Source of the DNA: Marivita sp.
Lineage (GTDB): Bacteria > Pseudomonadota > Alphaproteobacteria > Rhodobacterales > Rhodobacteraceae
Assembly: GCF_020055635.1 (NCBI RefSeq)
Contig: NZ_JAIPUT010000012.1
Coordinates: 1-64,000, forward strand
DNA: 64,000 nucleotides
Reading direction: 5' to 3'
Position numbers and translations under genes: made by a program. Below are positions 36,310-44,530 of this stretch, one piece after another (positions within the stretch are counted from its first letter, which is position 1; every line of letters starts with the position of its first letter). A model generated the notes under the pieces. The model saw only the letters and a program-made list of their open reading frames with translations, ran no database searches and was not told the origin of the DNA.

Positions 36310-37428
36310 TCAGGTTCCGACGGCCGCCTTGTGCTCCTGGTCGAAATGCCGTGTCAGTTCCGAGGCCCCGTACCAAAGCGACTGCGACACCATCCGCCCG
36401 ACATGTCGTTCACAGGCATCAACCAGGATATCCCGCCGACGTGGCAGAGCCGACTGCGCTGGAGATTCCAGAAGCGTCAGAAGCAGATCGGCGTCACTGA
36501 CACCCGGCATGACCTTTGCCAGCCGGGCTTCCATGTCGCTGTAATTATGCGGAAACAGCGCGTGCAGGATGCGCAGCGCGATCAGAGCCGTTCCGGTCAG
36601 GCGCTGTTCCGCCGCGACCTCCAGGAAGGCCGCCACGCGCGCGGTCTGACCATGCCCGAGAAGCTGCGACAGGTCCCAGGCATGGGTGATCATCTTCGAC
36701 TTCGACACCAGCCCCTTGATCAGGTTCATCGCCGGCACCAGCGGCAACAAGCGTCGCGGAACGACCTGCCAGTGCTGGCCGCGATGGCTGATTACCGCGT
36801 CAGGATCGAAAAACGCGCCCAGGTTCGCCGGTCCGGGTGTGCCCGGCTGCTGAAGCCCGTTGTGCAGGTCGATTGCCCGGTAGTCGCCGGTGTCCGGGTA
36901 CAGGTGCCGTTCCCCGAGAAAGGTCTCCCACCAGAGCGACCGCTCGAACTTGGGGTTGAACCCGATTGACCCAAGCAGGTCGACCACCGCCCGAAAGCTT
37001 TTCCTGGGAACCAGAAGGTCAATGTCGCCGCTCGGGCGCAGGAAGAAATCGCGGTAAATCTGATGCTGTTGGTGGATGCCCTTGAAGAACACGTAGCGAT
37101 GCCCGCTGTCCTCCAGCGCCCGTGCGACGAGGGTCGATTGATCCACCAGAACCGCGTTGATTTTCATGATCTTGGACTGCCAGCGCAGGGTCTTCCCTTC
37201 CAGCCAGAGCCGATCCTGCCCCTCGAGAACCGGTGCCAGTCCGGAGGCGAAATGGGTCAACATCCAGTTGCTCCGCGCCAGCACTCCGGCGCCGATCACA
37301 TCCTCGCGTCGGACGTCAAGAAATCTCGGCGGTTTTACGCCGGCGGCCAATCGAAGGCCGACCAGGAAAAGCTGTTCGCGTGGCTCCAAGCCATGAATTT
37401 CCGAGTTGCTGAGCTCCACTTGCATCAT
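36310..37428 (-). CDS. Nucleotidyltransferase family protein (PF14907-like) of the lasso peptide cluster
   Basis: The 372-residue protein has V-F-F-K-G at residues 113-117 and R-P-S-G-D-I-D-L-L-V at 131-140, the G-S/D-x-D metal site of polymerase-beta-type nucleotidyltransferases in the PF14907 family. Such genes recur in lasso peptide clusters that also encode an HPr-like kinase; in pseudomycoidin, as I recall, the homologue PsmN further modifies the phosphorylated C-terminal Ser with hexose. It is divergently transcribed from the precursor gene across 194 bp. TTGAGG precedes a double ATG (37428 and 37425); either may be used. Confidence 0.82.
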   Translation of the reverse strand: MMQVELSNSEIHGLEPREQLFLVGLRLAAGVKPPRFLDVRREDVIGAGVLARSNWMLTHFASGLAPVLEGQDRLWLEGKTLRWQSKIMKINAVLVDQSTLVARALEDSGHRYVFFKGIHQQHQIYRDFFLRPSGDIDLLVPRKSFRAVVDLLGSIGFNPKFERSLWWETFLGERHLYPDTGDYRAIDLHNGLQQPGTPGPANLGAFFDPDAVISHRGQHWQVVPRRLLPLVPAMNLIKGLVSKSKMITHAWDLSQLLGHGQTARVAAFLEVAAEQRLTGTALIALRILHALFPHNYSDMEARLAKVMPGVSDADLLLTLLESPAQSALPRRRDILVDACERHVGRMVSQSLWYGASELTRHFDQEHKAAVGT

Positions 37429-37569
37429 AAAACCTCAATAAACGAGCGACTTTAGGTCGCAAGACTTCGATTACAAACATTACGTCGATGGTTTGGCAAC
37501 CATTCGCCCATTCCTGCGTTTCAAGCCGTGTCCGGATATTTTTTGAACGTCCGGGCCTTCACGGCGCTT

Positions 37570-37590
37570 ACGACAGGCACCCTGCCTGTC
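37570..37590 (+). promoter_or_regulatory. Hairpin in the 5' leader of the lasso precursor gene
   Basis: An 8-bp perfect stem (CGACAGGC with GCCTGTCG) and 5-nt loop ends 32 nt before the precursor ATG and does not cover the ribosome site. It may stabilise the mRNA or mark an operator; the role is not shown by sequence. Confidence 0.45.
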
Positions 37591-37622
37591 GGGGCGCAAA
37601 CGACAACAGAAAGGTGAAACCA

Positions 37623-37769
37623 ATGAAGTTTGAAACCACAGCATATGAGAAGCCGACGCTGACCGCACTCGGGACGGTCGAGGACATGACGCATGGCGCG
37701 TCCGCAGGTTCGGAACTCGACAACGATTTCCCAACTGGAACGGATTTTGGCGATCTGACCTTTAGCTGA
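37623..37769 (+). CDS. Lasso peptide precursor (A)
   Basis: This 48-residue gene is preceded by AAAGGTG. Residues 8-25 carry the leader signature Y-x-x-P-x-L-x-x-x-G-x5-T-x-G (YEKPTLTALG then MTHG). With Thr at the penultimate leader position, cleavage falls after residue 24 (T-H), leaving a 24-residue core beginning G-A-S-A-G-S-E-L-D. Gly1 supplies the amine; Glu7 or Asp9 can supply the side-chain carboxylate, giving a 7- or 9-membered ring. The tail has Phe12, Phe18 and Phe23 as possible plugs and ends in Ser24, a site for the kinase downstream. The core is acidic. Product and target are unknown. Confidence 0.88.
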   Translation: MKFETTAYEKPTLTALGTVEDMTHGASAGSELDNDFPTGTDFGDLTFS

Positions 37770-37786
37770 TCGCGCTCGGTGCGACA

Positions 37787-37815
37787 CGTGTGGGCCGATC
37801 CCGTCGGCCCACACG
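37787..37815 (+). terminator. Strong hairpin between the precursor and biosynthetic genes
   Basis: A 12-bp perfect stem (CGTGTGGGCCGA with TCGGCCCACACG) and TCCCG loop begins 17 nt after the precursor stop. There is no U-tract, so it probably acts as a processing or stability element or partial attenuator, keeping precursor mRNA in excess over the enzyme genes. This arrangement is common in lasso and other RiPP operons. Confidence 0.65.
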
Positions 37816-37849
37816 GTTCGGGTTCTCAACATCATTGGATGGGTCAGCC

Positions 37850-38146
37850 ATGATCTCTCAGCCAAACACCACATTCACCTCCTGTTCGCATGTCGTCAGC
37901 AGCAATATCGGCGGGTCTCTCGCCCTGCTCGATACGAAGTCTGACAGGTACTTTTCCCTCAACGGCACCGGCGCCACGGTCTGGGAGCTGCTCGAAACGC
38001 CGCGAACGCTTCCCGATCTGTGCAGCGAGATCGGCAAGAAGTATCAGCTGTCGCCCGAAGAGTGCCGCGACGACATCGCCGAAATCCTGACCGCCCTTCA
38101 TCACGAGGGACTGATCGAAGGAGAACGGCATGCGGCGCATAATTGA
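37850..38146 (+). CDS. Lasso peptide biosynthesis B1 protein (PqqD-like leader-binding RRE)
   Basis: The 98-residue protein is a stand-alone PqqD-type RiPP recognition element: a short beta part (LALLDTKSDRYFSLNGTG) followed by W-E-L-L and helices (EECRDDIAEILTALHHEGLI). B1 binds the leader's Y-x-x-P-x-L motif and presents the precursor to the B2 protease. The ATG at 37850 is used because the residues upstream in the frame cover the hairpin. It overlaps B2 by 17 nt, so the two halves of the leader peptidase are translated in coupled fashion. Confidence 0.88.
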   Translation: MISQPNTTFTSCSHVVSSNIGGSLALLDTKSDRYFSLNGTGATVWELLETPRTLPDLCSEIGKKYQLSPEECRDDIAEILTALHHEGLIEGERHAAHN

Positions 38147-38570
38147 TCGGGCGATCACCCTGTTCCGGTGGTTTCCCATCCTGGTCTCCGCGCTGTTCTG
38201 GGTGGTCGTCGCCCGGCTCTGGCTGACCTTCGGAACGCATCGCAGCCTGCGGCCAAAGGTCTTCGAACGCAGCCTGAAAGAGGCACAGGACATCGCGGCG
38301 TGGCGTGTCGGTCGCGTGGTCTGGGCCGTGCACCACGCCGCCCGCCTTGTGCCGCGCGCATCCTGCCTGACCCAGGGGCTGGCGGCACAGATCATGCTGG
38401 CCCGACGCGGGTTGCCCTCGACGCTCCATATCGGTGTCAAAAAAGACACCGAGACACCGTTTGAAGCCCATGCCTGGCTGACCTTTCGGGGCAGGATCAT
38501 CCTTGGACATCGCGAGAATCTTCTGGCCCGCTATTCTCAGCTGGCCGAATACGGACCGACCGCGGCATGA
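38130..38570 (+). CDS. Lasso peptide biosynthesis B2 protein (transglutaminase-like leader protease)
   Basis: The 146-residue protein has the papain/transglutaminase-like core seen in lasso B2 enzymes: Cys79 in R-A-S-C-L-T-Q-G-L-A, an R-R-G-L-P-S-T-L-H-I-G-V strand, and His114 in F-E-A-H-A-W-L. It removes the leader while B1 holds it, exposing Gly1 of the core. A hydrophobic N-terminal helix (about residues 13-32) could associate with membrane. The stop overlaps the cyclase ATG (ATGA). Split B1/B2 is typical of this class of cluster. Confidence 0.9.
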   Translation: MRRIIDRAITLFRWFPILVSALFWVVVARLWLTFGTHRSLRPKVFERSLKEAQDIAAWRVGRVVWAVHHAARLVPRASCLTQGLAAQIMLARRGLPSTLHIGVKKDTETPFEAHAWLTFRGRIILGHRENLLARYSQLAEYGPTAA

Positions 38571-40456
38571 GCGGAATTGCAGGCCATATCTGTGCGCGGG
38601 GCCAACTGCTGGACGCGGTGACCTCGACCGATCTCTGCACCGGATTGCGCGCGCGTGGACCCGGACGCCTGACCGAATGGTCGCACCCGAGGGCGGCGCT
38701 TTATCACCTGCACCTGGGGCCAGGGGATGTCGGGCACAGCTTCGACGCGGCGGGCGATGCCGTCGTGCTGGGCGACATCCGCATCGACAACAGGGCCACG
38801 CTCTTGCGCGATCTGGAGATCCCCGACGCGCAGACGCTGACCGACGCCCGGTTGATCGCCGCGGCCTGGAAGGTCTGGGGGCCTGACCTGTGCGCGCGCC
38901 TGGTTGGTGATTTTGCCATTGCCATCTTCGAGCCGGCCCGGAACCGCATGTTTCTGGCGCGCGACGCGCTGGGCGTGCGGCCCCTGTTCTGGCGACAGGT
39001 CGATCAGGGTATCGCCTTTGCGTCCGACGCGCGGATCCTGTGCCGAGACGCGCCTCCGGCGATGTCTGACGACGAGTTGATCACCTATCTTTCCGGCGCG
39101 CCGCGCAATCCCGAAACGACGCAGTACCCAGGTGTGCGCCGGGTCCAGCCGGGGCATTGGCTGGAGTGGCAGGCGGGCGCGGTCGAAACATCGCGCTACT
39201 GGGATTTCAGCCTGCAAGAGCGCACCCCTCCCGACCCGAAAGCCGCGTTTCGCGACCAGTTCCGGACGGCTGTCGCCGATCGCCTGTCAGGTCCGGGGAC
39301 CGTGGCCGCGATGCTGAGCGGCGGGCTTGATTCCTCCTCGATCTGCGTGGTTGCGAACCGCGAAACCGACACGCCCCTGCGCACCTATTCGCTCACCTAT
39401 CCGGGCCAGTCAGACGCGGATGAAACACCCTATATCGACGCGGTTCTGGCGACCGGAGAGTACGATCCTGTCCGGATCCCCATGACAGAACACCCGCCTT
39501 TCGACGCCTTCGATGCCCTTCTCAAGCGCCATGGCGGCCCGTTCGAGGCGCCCGGGCTGACAAAATCCGCGGTCCTGTTCCGACAGGTGGCCAGGGACGG
39601 ATACACCGTGCTGCTCAGCGGGCATGGGGGCGACGAAGTGGTCTGGACCGGCGTGACCCGCGTGCTTGAACTGGCGCGCCAGAAACGTTTCCTGCGGGCG
39701 TTGCCGCTGGTGCCGGTCTACGCCCGCGCCTCGGGCCGGTCTTCGGCTGCGGTGATGGTGGCGCTCCTGCGCACCCACGGCCCTCAAAACCGCGCCCTGC
39801 AACGGGTCTGCAGGTCCCTGGCGCAGCGATTGCGCCCCCGCGATCAAGAAACCGGAGCTCTGCTGCGGGATCGGTGCCTGAACACCGACACGACCCGGCA
39901 AACCCAGACGCCGCAACGCTCGGAACCCGATCGTTCTGATCCGAATGCGGCGCATCACCTGGACAGGGCGCATCATGTCGAGACGCTTTCGTCGCCCCTT
40001 GTCCAGCGCGCGTTCGAGATCCTCGACGCCGAGGCGGCGGCGGCGGGCATCGAATTGCGGTTTCCCTTCTACGACCGGCGCCTGGTCGAGTTCTGCGTCG
40101 CCCTTCCGGCATCGGAAAAATTCGCCCACGGGCAGACCCGCAGCATCCTGCGTCGCGGCTTGAAGGGCATCCTGCCCGCCAAGATCGCAAGACGACGGGA
40201 CAAGACCGACTTTTCCGCAGAAATCGGGCGCCGCCTGGTGCGCCACCACGACGAAATTCTCAGGGATGTCGCCGATGACGCGACAGGGCGGCTGCACGGC
40301 ATTCTCGACATGCCCGCGCTGCGCGACGCCATAGACACGCTGCGCCGCGACCCCGACAGGCTTGGAGGCCGGGACATCGGGTTCCTGTGGCGTGTCGCCA
40401 GCCTGCACCTCTGGATGCGCATGATGAAGACCCCCAAGACCGGAGACCGACCATGA
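38567..40456 (+). CDS. Lasso peptide cyclase (C), asparagine synthetase-like
   Basis: The 629-residue enzyme has an N-terminal glutaminase-like fold starting M-S-G-I-A-G. The Cys2 nucleophile of true Asn synthetases is Ser here, so it probably cannot hydrolyse glutamine, as expected for lasso cyclases. The C-terminal domain has the PP-loop L-S-G-G-L-D-S-S-S near residue 249, L-S-G-H-G-G-D-E and a late R-F-P-F-Y-D-R-R-like block (LRFPFYDRRLVEF). It adenylates the acidic ring residue with ATP and closes the macrolactam around the tail. It overlaps both neighbours by 4 nt. Identity as cyclase rests on the B1/B2/precursor context. Confidence 0.9.
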   Translation: MSGIAGHICARGQLLDAVTSTDLCTGLRARGPGRLTEWSHPRAALYHLHLGPGDVGHSFDAAGDAVVLGDIRIDNRATLLRDLEIPDAQTLTDARLIAAAWKVWGPDLCARLVGDFAIAIFEPARNRMFLARDALGVRPLFWRQVDQGIAFASDARILCRDAPPAMSDDELITYLSGAPRNPETTQYPGVRRVQPGHWLEWQAGAVETSRYWDFSLQERTPPDPKAAFRDQFRTAVADRLSGPGTVAAMLSGGLDSSSICVVANRETDTPLRTYSLTYPGQSDADETPYIDAVLATGEYDPVRIPMTEHPPFDAFDALLKRHGGPFEAPGLTKSAVLFRQVARDGYTVLLSGHGGDEVVWTGVTRVLELARQKRFLRALPLVPVYARASGRSSAAVMVALLRTHGPQNRALQRVCRSLAQRLRPRDQETGALLRDRCLNTDTTRQTQTPQRSEPDRSDPNAAHHLDRAHHVETLSSPLVQRAFEILDAEAAAAGIELRFPFYDRRLVEFCVALPASEKFAHGQTRSILRRGLKGILPAKIARRRDKTDFSAEIGRRLVRHHDEILRDVADDATGRLHGILDMPALRDAIDTLRRDPDRLGGRDIGFLWRVASLHLWMRMMKTPKTGDRP

Positions 40457-41433
40457 ATGACGTCCATACCACTGGCCTGCCCTTCAAATCATCCAGAGCC
40501 GCGCCCCAACCCCATCACTATACGGCGTTCGGCCTGACTTTCAGCTCTGACATACGTTTCGACGAATTGACGCGGGTCGATCCCTGCGTTGCGGACATCG
40601 AGGTCCGGCGCGGCGCCATCGACCTGTCAGAGGCCGCGCCCGGGCGTTCCATCCGGTTCGACTTTGACCGCGACGAATACCTGTTCTGCTGGAAGGACGT
40701 GGCAAATTTCCGCATCCGCGGCACCGACAGCGTCCTGATCGACCCGTCCCCGGAATGCGACGAGACCATGTTGGCGTTTCCCTTTCTCGGGCCGGTCATC
40801 GCCTTGCTCCTGCATCTGCGCGGCAAGCTGGTTCTGCACGCAAGCTGTGTCGCGGTTGCGGGTCTGGGCGTGTCGTTTCTGGGTGCCAAGATGGCCGGAA
40901 AATCGACCACCGCGGGCGCGTTCGTGCGCGCCGGGTACCCGCTGCTCAGCGATGACGTGGTGGCCCTCGATCTCGACGGCAATGGCGGCGCTTCGGTGGC
41001 CCCGGCCTTCGGCCAGATCAAGTTGGCCCCGGATTCGTCGGACGCGCTTGCGCTCGGGGCGCAGATCATGACCGACGGAGACCGCAAGAAACTGCCGAAA
41101 CAGGCGCATCGGATCGCGGGGGCGCTGGCCTCGGCCGAGGTGCCCATGTCGCGCATCTGCATTCTCGAGCGGGGCGACACCGCCGCGATGCACCTGATGA
41201 GTCCCGAAGAGGCGCTGCCGGAACTGCTGTGCCATTCCTATGTCAACCGGTTCGGCCGCTCCGCCCTGCCCAGCCGGGAAAAGACCCTGCACATGACGCA
41301 CTGCGCCCGGGTGCTGTCCGAGATACCGGTCTACCGGCTGACCGTGCCAACGGGGCTGGACCGGCTGTCCGAAGCGGTCGGTCTTGTGCGGTCCGAGATG
41401 ACGGAACCGACGAGGGCCCATGCATCCGGCTGA
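40453..41433 (+). CDS. HPr kinase-like lasso peptide kinase
   Basis: The 326-residue protein has HPr kinase/phosphorylase-type motifs: L-H-A-S at 128-131, Walker A G-A-K-M-A-G-K-S-T at 144-152, and L-L-S-D-D-V-V-A-L with Asp167-Asp168. It lacks a bacterial PTS context. Homologues in lasso clusters (PadeK of paeninodin and ThcoK, as known from the literature) phosphorylate the side chain of a C-terminal Ser of the precursor; the precursor here ends in Ser. The ATG at 40453 overlaps the cyclase stop, and the gene overlaps the exporter by 14 nt. Confidence 0.85.
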   Translation: MNDVHTTGLPFKSSRAAPQPHHYTAFGLTFSSDIRFDELTRVDPCVADIEVRRGAIDLSEAAPGRSIRFDFDRDEYLFCWKDVANFRIRGTDSVLIDPSPECDETMLAFPFLGPVIALLLHLRGKLVLHASCVAVAGLGVSFLGAKMAGKSTTAGAFVRAGYPLLSDDVVALDLDGNGGASVAPAFGQIKLAPDSSDALALGAQIMTDGDRKKLPKQAHRIAGALASAEVPMSRICILERGDTAAMHLMSPEEALPELLCHSYVNRFGRSALPSREKTLHMTHCARVLSEIPVYRLTVPTGLDRLSEAVGLVRSEMTEPTRAHASG

Positions 41434-43249
41434 TCCCTATTCCGAGGAAACCTCCAAGGGCGAGCTGTCGTCCTTCCTGCGCTACCTGTCCCGCAAGTCG
41501 GGACGGCGCGGGCTCTGGGCGCTGGCGCTGCAACTTGCCGGCAGCCTGACCGAAGGCGTGTCGGTCCTGTTGCTCGTGCCGATCCTGACGCTGGTCAACC
41601 GCACCGAGAGCAACCCGACCGTCACTCTGCCCGACGGCGACGGAATCGGTGTGATCACCCGGGGCGCCGAGGTGGGGCTGCCGCTTGCCCTGACGGCGCT
41701 GGTGGTGGTGGTCATCCTGATGGCGCTCTTCAACCGCCTGCGGATGATCTTCACGGCAGACCTGGTCTACGAACTTCTCAACGACCTCCGGCTCGACCTC
41801 GTGCGCGCCATCACGCAGGCCCGCTGGACCGCCTTCGTGCGCTCCCGCGAGGCCGATCTGACACATATCCTCACCGGCGATATCGACCGGGTGCAAAGCG
41901 CCACCGCCTCCACCCTGTCGATCTTTCAGAACCTGTTCAGCATCGCGGTCTACCTGGCCGCGTCGCTGTTCATCTCGGTGCAGATGACCCTGCTCGCGGC
42001 GGTGATCGGCGCGGTCATGCTGGTGGTGCTGACGCCGCTGCGCCGGCATGCCCGGCGATTGGGCCGGTCGATCACGTCCAACAGGCGGTCCCAGTACCGG
42101 ATGGTGTCCGACATGGTCACGGGCATGAAGATGACCAAGCGGCTGAACGCCGAGGCCGGCAGCCTGCACCGGCTGGAAGACACGCTGGGCGAGATGCGGC
42201 GCAACACGGTGACCTTCGTGTCCGCCAGTTCCTGGGGGTCTGCCGGGTTCAATATCTTCAGCGTGGCGGGTCTTGCGATCTTTGTCTGGGTCGCGCTGAC
42301 CCGGACGCAGATGCCGCTGCCCGAACTGGTGATCCTGCTGTTTGTCTTCATGCGCATCGCGCCGCGCTTTCTGACCACCCAGTCGCTCTGGCAACAGGTC
42401 CTGCAGAACCTGCCCGCATTCCACGCCATCCGGTCGATGACGCGCTATTTCGAGGACCGCAGGGAGGTGCCGTCGACCGACGTGCAGGCACCGCCGCTGA
42501 ACGACCGGATCGTCCTCCGCAACCTGTTTTTCGGCTATGGCGACGACACGCCGAACGTGCTGTCCGATGTTTCGATGGTGTTGCGCAAAGGAGAGGTCAC
42601 CGCGGTCATCGGGCCGTCGGGGTCGGGCAAGAGCACCCTGGCCGACCTGCTGATGGGATTGCTCGAGCCGGATCGTGGCGAGATCCTCGTCGATGGCACC
42701 GAGATCGACGCCAGCCTCAAGCGCGCGTGGCGACGCCAGGTCGCCTTCGTGCCGCAGGATGTGCTGTTGCTGCACGACACGATTGCGAACAACCTGAGGC
42801 TTGCGCGCCCCGACGCCACCGATAGCGATATCGAAGAGGCGCTGCGCAGCGCCCATGCGTGGACCTTTGTAAGCGCCCTGCCCCACGGGATTCACACCAA
42901 TGTCGGGGATCGCGGCCTGTGGCTTTCGGGGGGCGAACGGCAGCGCATCGCACTCGCCCAGGCCCTGTTGCGCAAGCCTCGGCTTCTGATCCTCGACGAG
43001 GCGACCAGCGCGCTGGACTGGGAAACGCAGGCGTCGATCGCCAAGGCGATTGCCGGGCTCAAGGGCGACATGACCATTCTCACGATTGCGCACCGTCCGT
43101 CGATGATCTCGTTCGCCGACCGGGTTGTTGCGCTGTCGGATGGCAAAGTTGCGGAAACCGGCGGATATGCCGAACTTTCGGCCGATGGAAACAGCCGTCT
43201 GTCACGCATGCTGGCAACCGAGGAGAACCGGGAACTGACAGCGTCGTGA
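41420..43249 (+). CDS. ABC transporter (lasso peptide exporter D)
   Basis: The 609-residue half-transporter has an N-terminal six-helix membrane domain (about residues 25-330) and an ATPase with Walker A G-P-S-G-S-G-K-S-T, signature L-S-G-G-E-R-Q-R and Walker B L-L-I-L-D-E-A-T-S-A-L-D. As the last gene of the overlapping B1-B2-C-kinase-ABC operon, it most likely exports the finished peptide and gives self-immunity, as McjD does for microcin J25. The N-terminal start overlaps the kinase end by 14 nt. Confidence 0.9.
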   Translation: MHPADPYSEETSKGELSSFLRYLSRKSGRRGLWALALQLAGSLTEGVSVLLLVPILTLVNRTESNPTVTLPDGDGIGVITRGAEVGLPLALTALVVVVILMALFNRLRMIFTADLVYELLNDLRLDLVRAITQARWTAFVRSREADLTHILTGDIDRVQSATASTLSIFQNLFSIAVYLAASLFISVQMTLLAAVIGAVMLVVLTPLRRHARRLGRSITSNRRSQYRMVSDMVTGMKMTKRLNAEAGSLHRLEDTLGEMRRNTVTFVSASSWGSAGFNIFSVAGLAIFVWVALTRTQMPLPELVILLFVFMRIAPRFLTTQSLWQQVLQNLPAFHAIRSMTRYFEDRREVPSTDVQAPPLNDRIVLRNLFFGYGDDTPNVLSDVSMVLRKGEVTAVIGPSGSGKSTLADLLMGLLEPDRGEILVDGTEIDASLKRAWRRQVAFVPQDVLLLHDTIANNLRLARPDATDSDIEEALRSAHAWTFVSALPHGIHTNVGDRGLWLSGGERQRIALAQALLRKPRLLILDEATSALDWETQASIAKAIAGLKGDMTILTIAHRPSMISFADRVVALSDGKVAETGGYAELSADGNSRLSRMLATEENRELTAS

Positions 43250-43274
43250 AGCACAGGTCGGGCCGCAGGCGGGT

Positions 43275-44528
43275 TCAGTCGCTGCGGCTCAGAAGATGCA
43301 CCTGCCGTCCGCCATCCTCGAGGGTCGTGACAAGAATATGCTGCCCGTCCGGGCTGGGCACCGGATGCAGATCACAGCGGAACGGCCCCTTGGCGGGCGT
43401 GTGATTTCCGAACTGCGCAATCCTCTCGGCCTGCCCGGTCTTCAGGTCCAGAATGCAGACGTCGATCTCTTCCCGGTAGGGCGTGTCGAAGACGAACCTG
43501 TCAGGCAGGCCGGGGATCTGGCGGATATGCACATTCGCGTCCAGCACCGACGGCGCGAACACCGCCTCTTGCGTGCCGGGACCGGCATCGCGGAACAGGC
43601 GCACCTTGCCCTGTTGCCAGAAATACAGCCGATCCCGGTCATACCAGATCACATGCGATGTCGCGGGGGCCAGAAGCCGCAGATCGCGCCCGTCGACGCC
43701 GCAGGTCAGACTGTAGCCCATCGCCTCGTTCCACGGACCGCCCGGAACCCGAAATCGCAGCTTGACGGTAAAGCGGGTCCCGTCCGGCGACAGTTTCGCA
43801 TGGTTGAACCAATAGATGTACCGACGGCGCAGGTGCCCCAGACGCGACCGCAGACCAAGCTGGCGCATCAGGAACCGGACCGCGCGTTTCAGCGACAGGA
43901 TCAGCGCCGCATCGCCCGTTTCAAGATCCACGCGCCACACCCCGTCATCATCCGGCTTGCGGTCAAGCCTGCTGTCCGTGTCATCCATGTCACCGGAATA
44001 GCCATAGCCCGGACGCAGCGTGTTCAGCCGCAAGAGGTTGAGCGACAGCATGTGCCTGCCATCGGGGTCCACCGCGTAGACAGCGCGCGGCAGCGTGCGG
44101 GTCCGGCCGGTTGCAAGGTCATGCACACGCGCCACGATCCGCCCGTCCTCGCGGTCATTCCAGATAACCTGCGATCCCCCGCTTTCATCCCCGCCGACCC
44201 ATTGCGCCATCGGTCCCTGCTGCACGCTCCAGGCGCGGCTTTCACCGATGGGGGTCCAGCGCCGTGCCGGATCCATGACGTCGATCACGCCGATCTCGAT
44301 CGTGTCGTCGCCGGACGGATGACGCCCCGCAACCGAGGTCCGGTAAAGCACGACGCGGCGGCTTTCGGCGTCGAAGACGGGAATGTCGTAATAGCTGTGA
44401 CTGTGAAACCGGCCCGCTGCGGTGCCATTGGTCAGGCGCGTCTGCACCCATGTCATCGGCTTGGGATCGCCATCGGGGTTGAGCGACGCAGCCGCGTCTT
44501 CGGCGACGGAGGGGGCATGTTGGTGCAT
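43275..44528 (-). CDS. TolB-like beta-propeller protein
   Basis: The 417-residue protein consists of WD40/TolB-type repeats: segments such as L-S-P-D-G-T-R-F-T-V and P-S-P-D-G-Q-H-I-L-V-T-T, plus Y-A-V-D-P-D-G-R-H-M-L-S. There is no signal peptide. Some oligogalacturonate-lyase-like and dipeptidyl-peptidase propellers look similar, but no catalytic motif is clear. The start at 44528 is supported by GGAG at about 9 nt and lies 2 nt after the stop of the upstream sulfotransferase, so the pair is coupled. It may bind a saccharide or peptide in polysaccharide modification. Function unknown. Confidence 0.7.
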   Translation of the reverse strand: MHQHAPSVAEDAAASLNPDGDPKPMTWVQTRLTNGTAAGRFHSHSYYDIPVFDAESRRVVLYRTSVAGRHPSGDDTIEIGVIDVMDPARRWTPIGESRAWSVQQGPMAQWVGGDESGGSQVIWNDREDGRIVARVHDLATGRTRTLPRAVYAVDPDGRHMLSLNLLRLNTLRPGYGYSGDMDDTDSRLDRKPDDDGVWRVDLETGDAALILSLKRAVRFLMRQLGLRSRLGHLRRRYIYWFNHAKLSPDGTRFTVKLRFRVPGGPWNEAMGYSLTCGVDGRDLRLLAPATSHVIWYDRDRLYFWQQGKVRLFRDAGPGTQEAVFAPSVLDANVHIRQIPGLPDRFVFDTPYREEIDVCILDLKTGQAERIAQFGNHTPAKGPFRCDLHPVPSPDGQHILVTTLEDGGRQVHLLSRSD

Positions 44529-44530
44529 TT

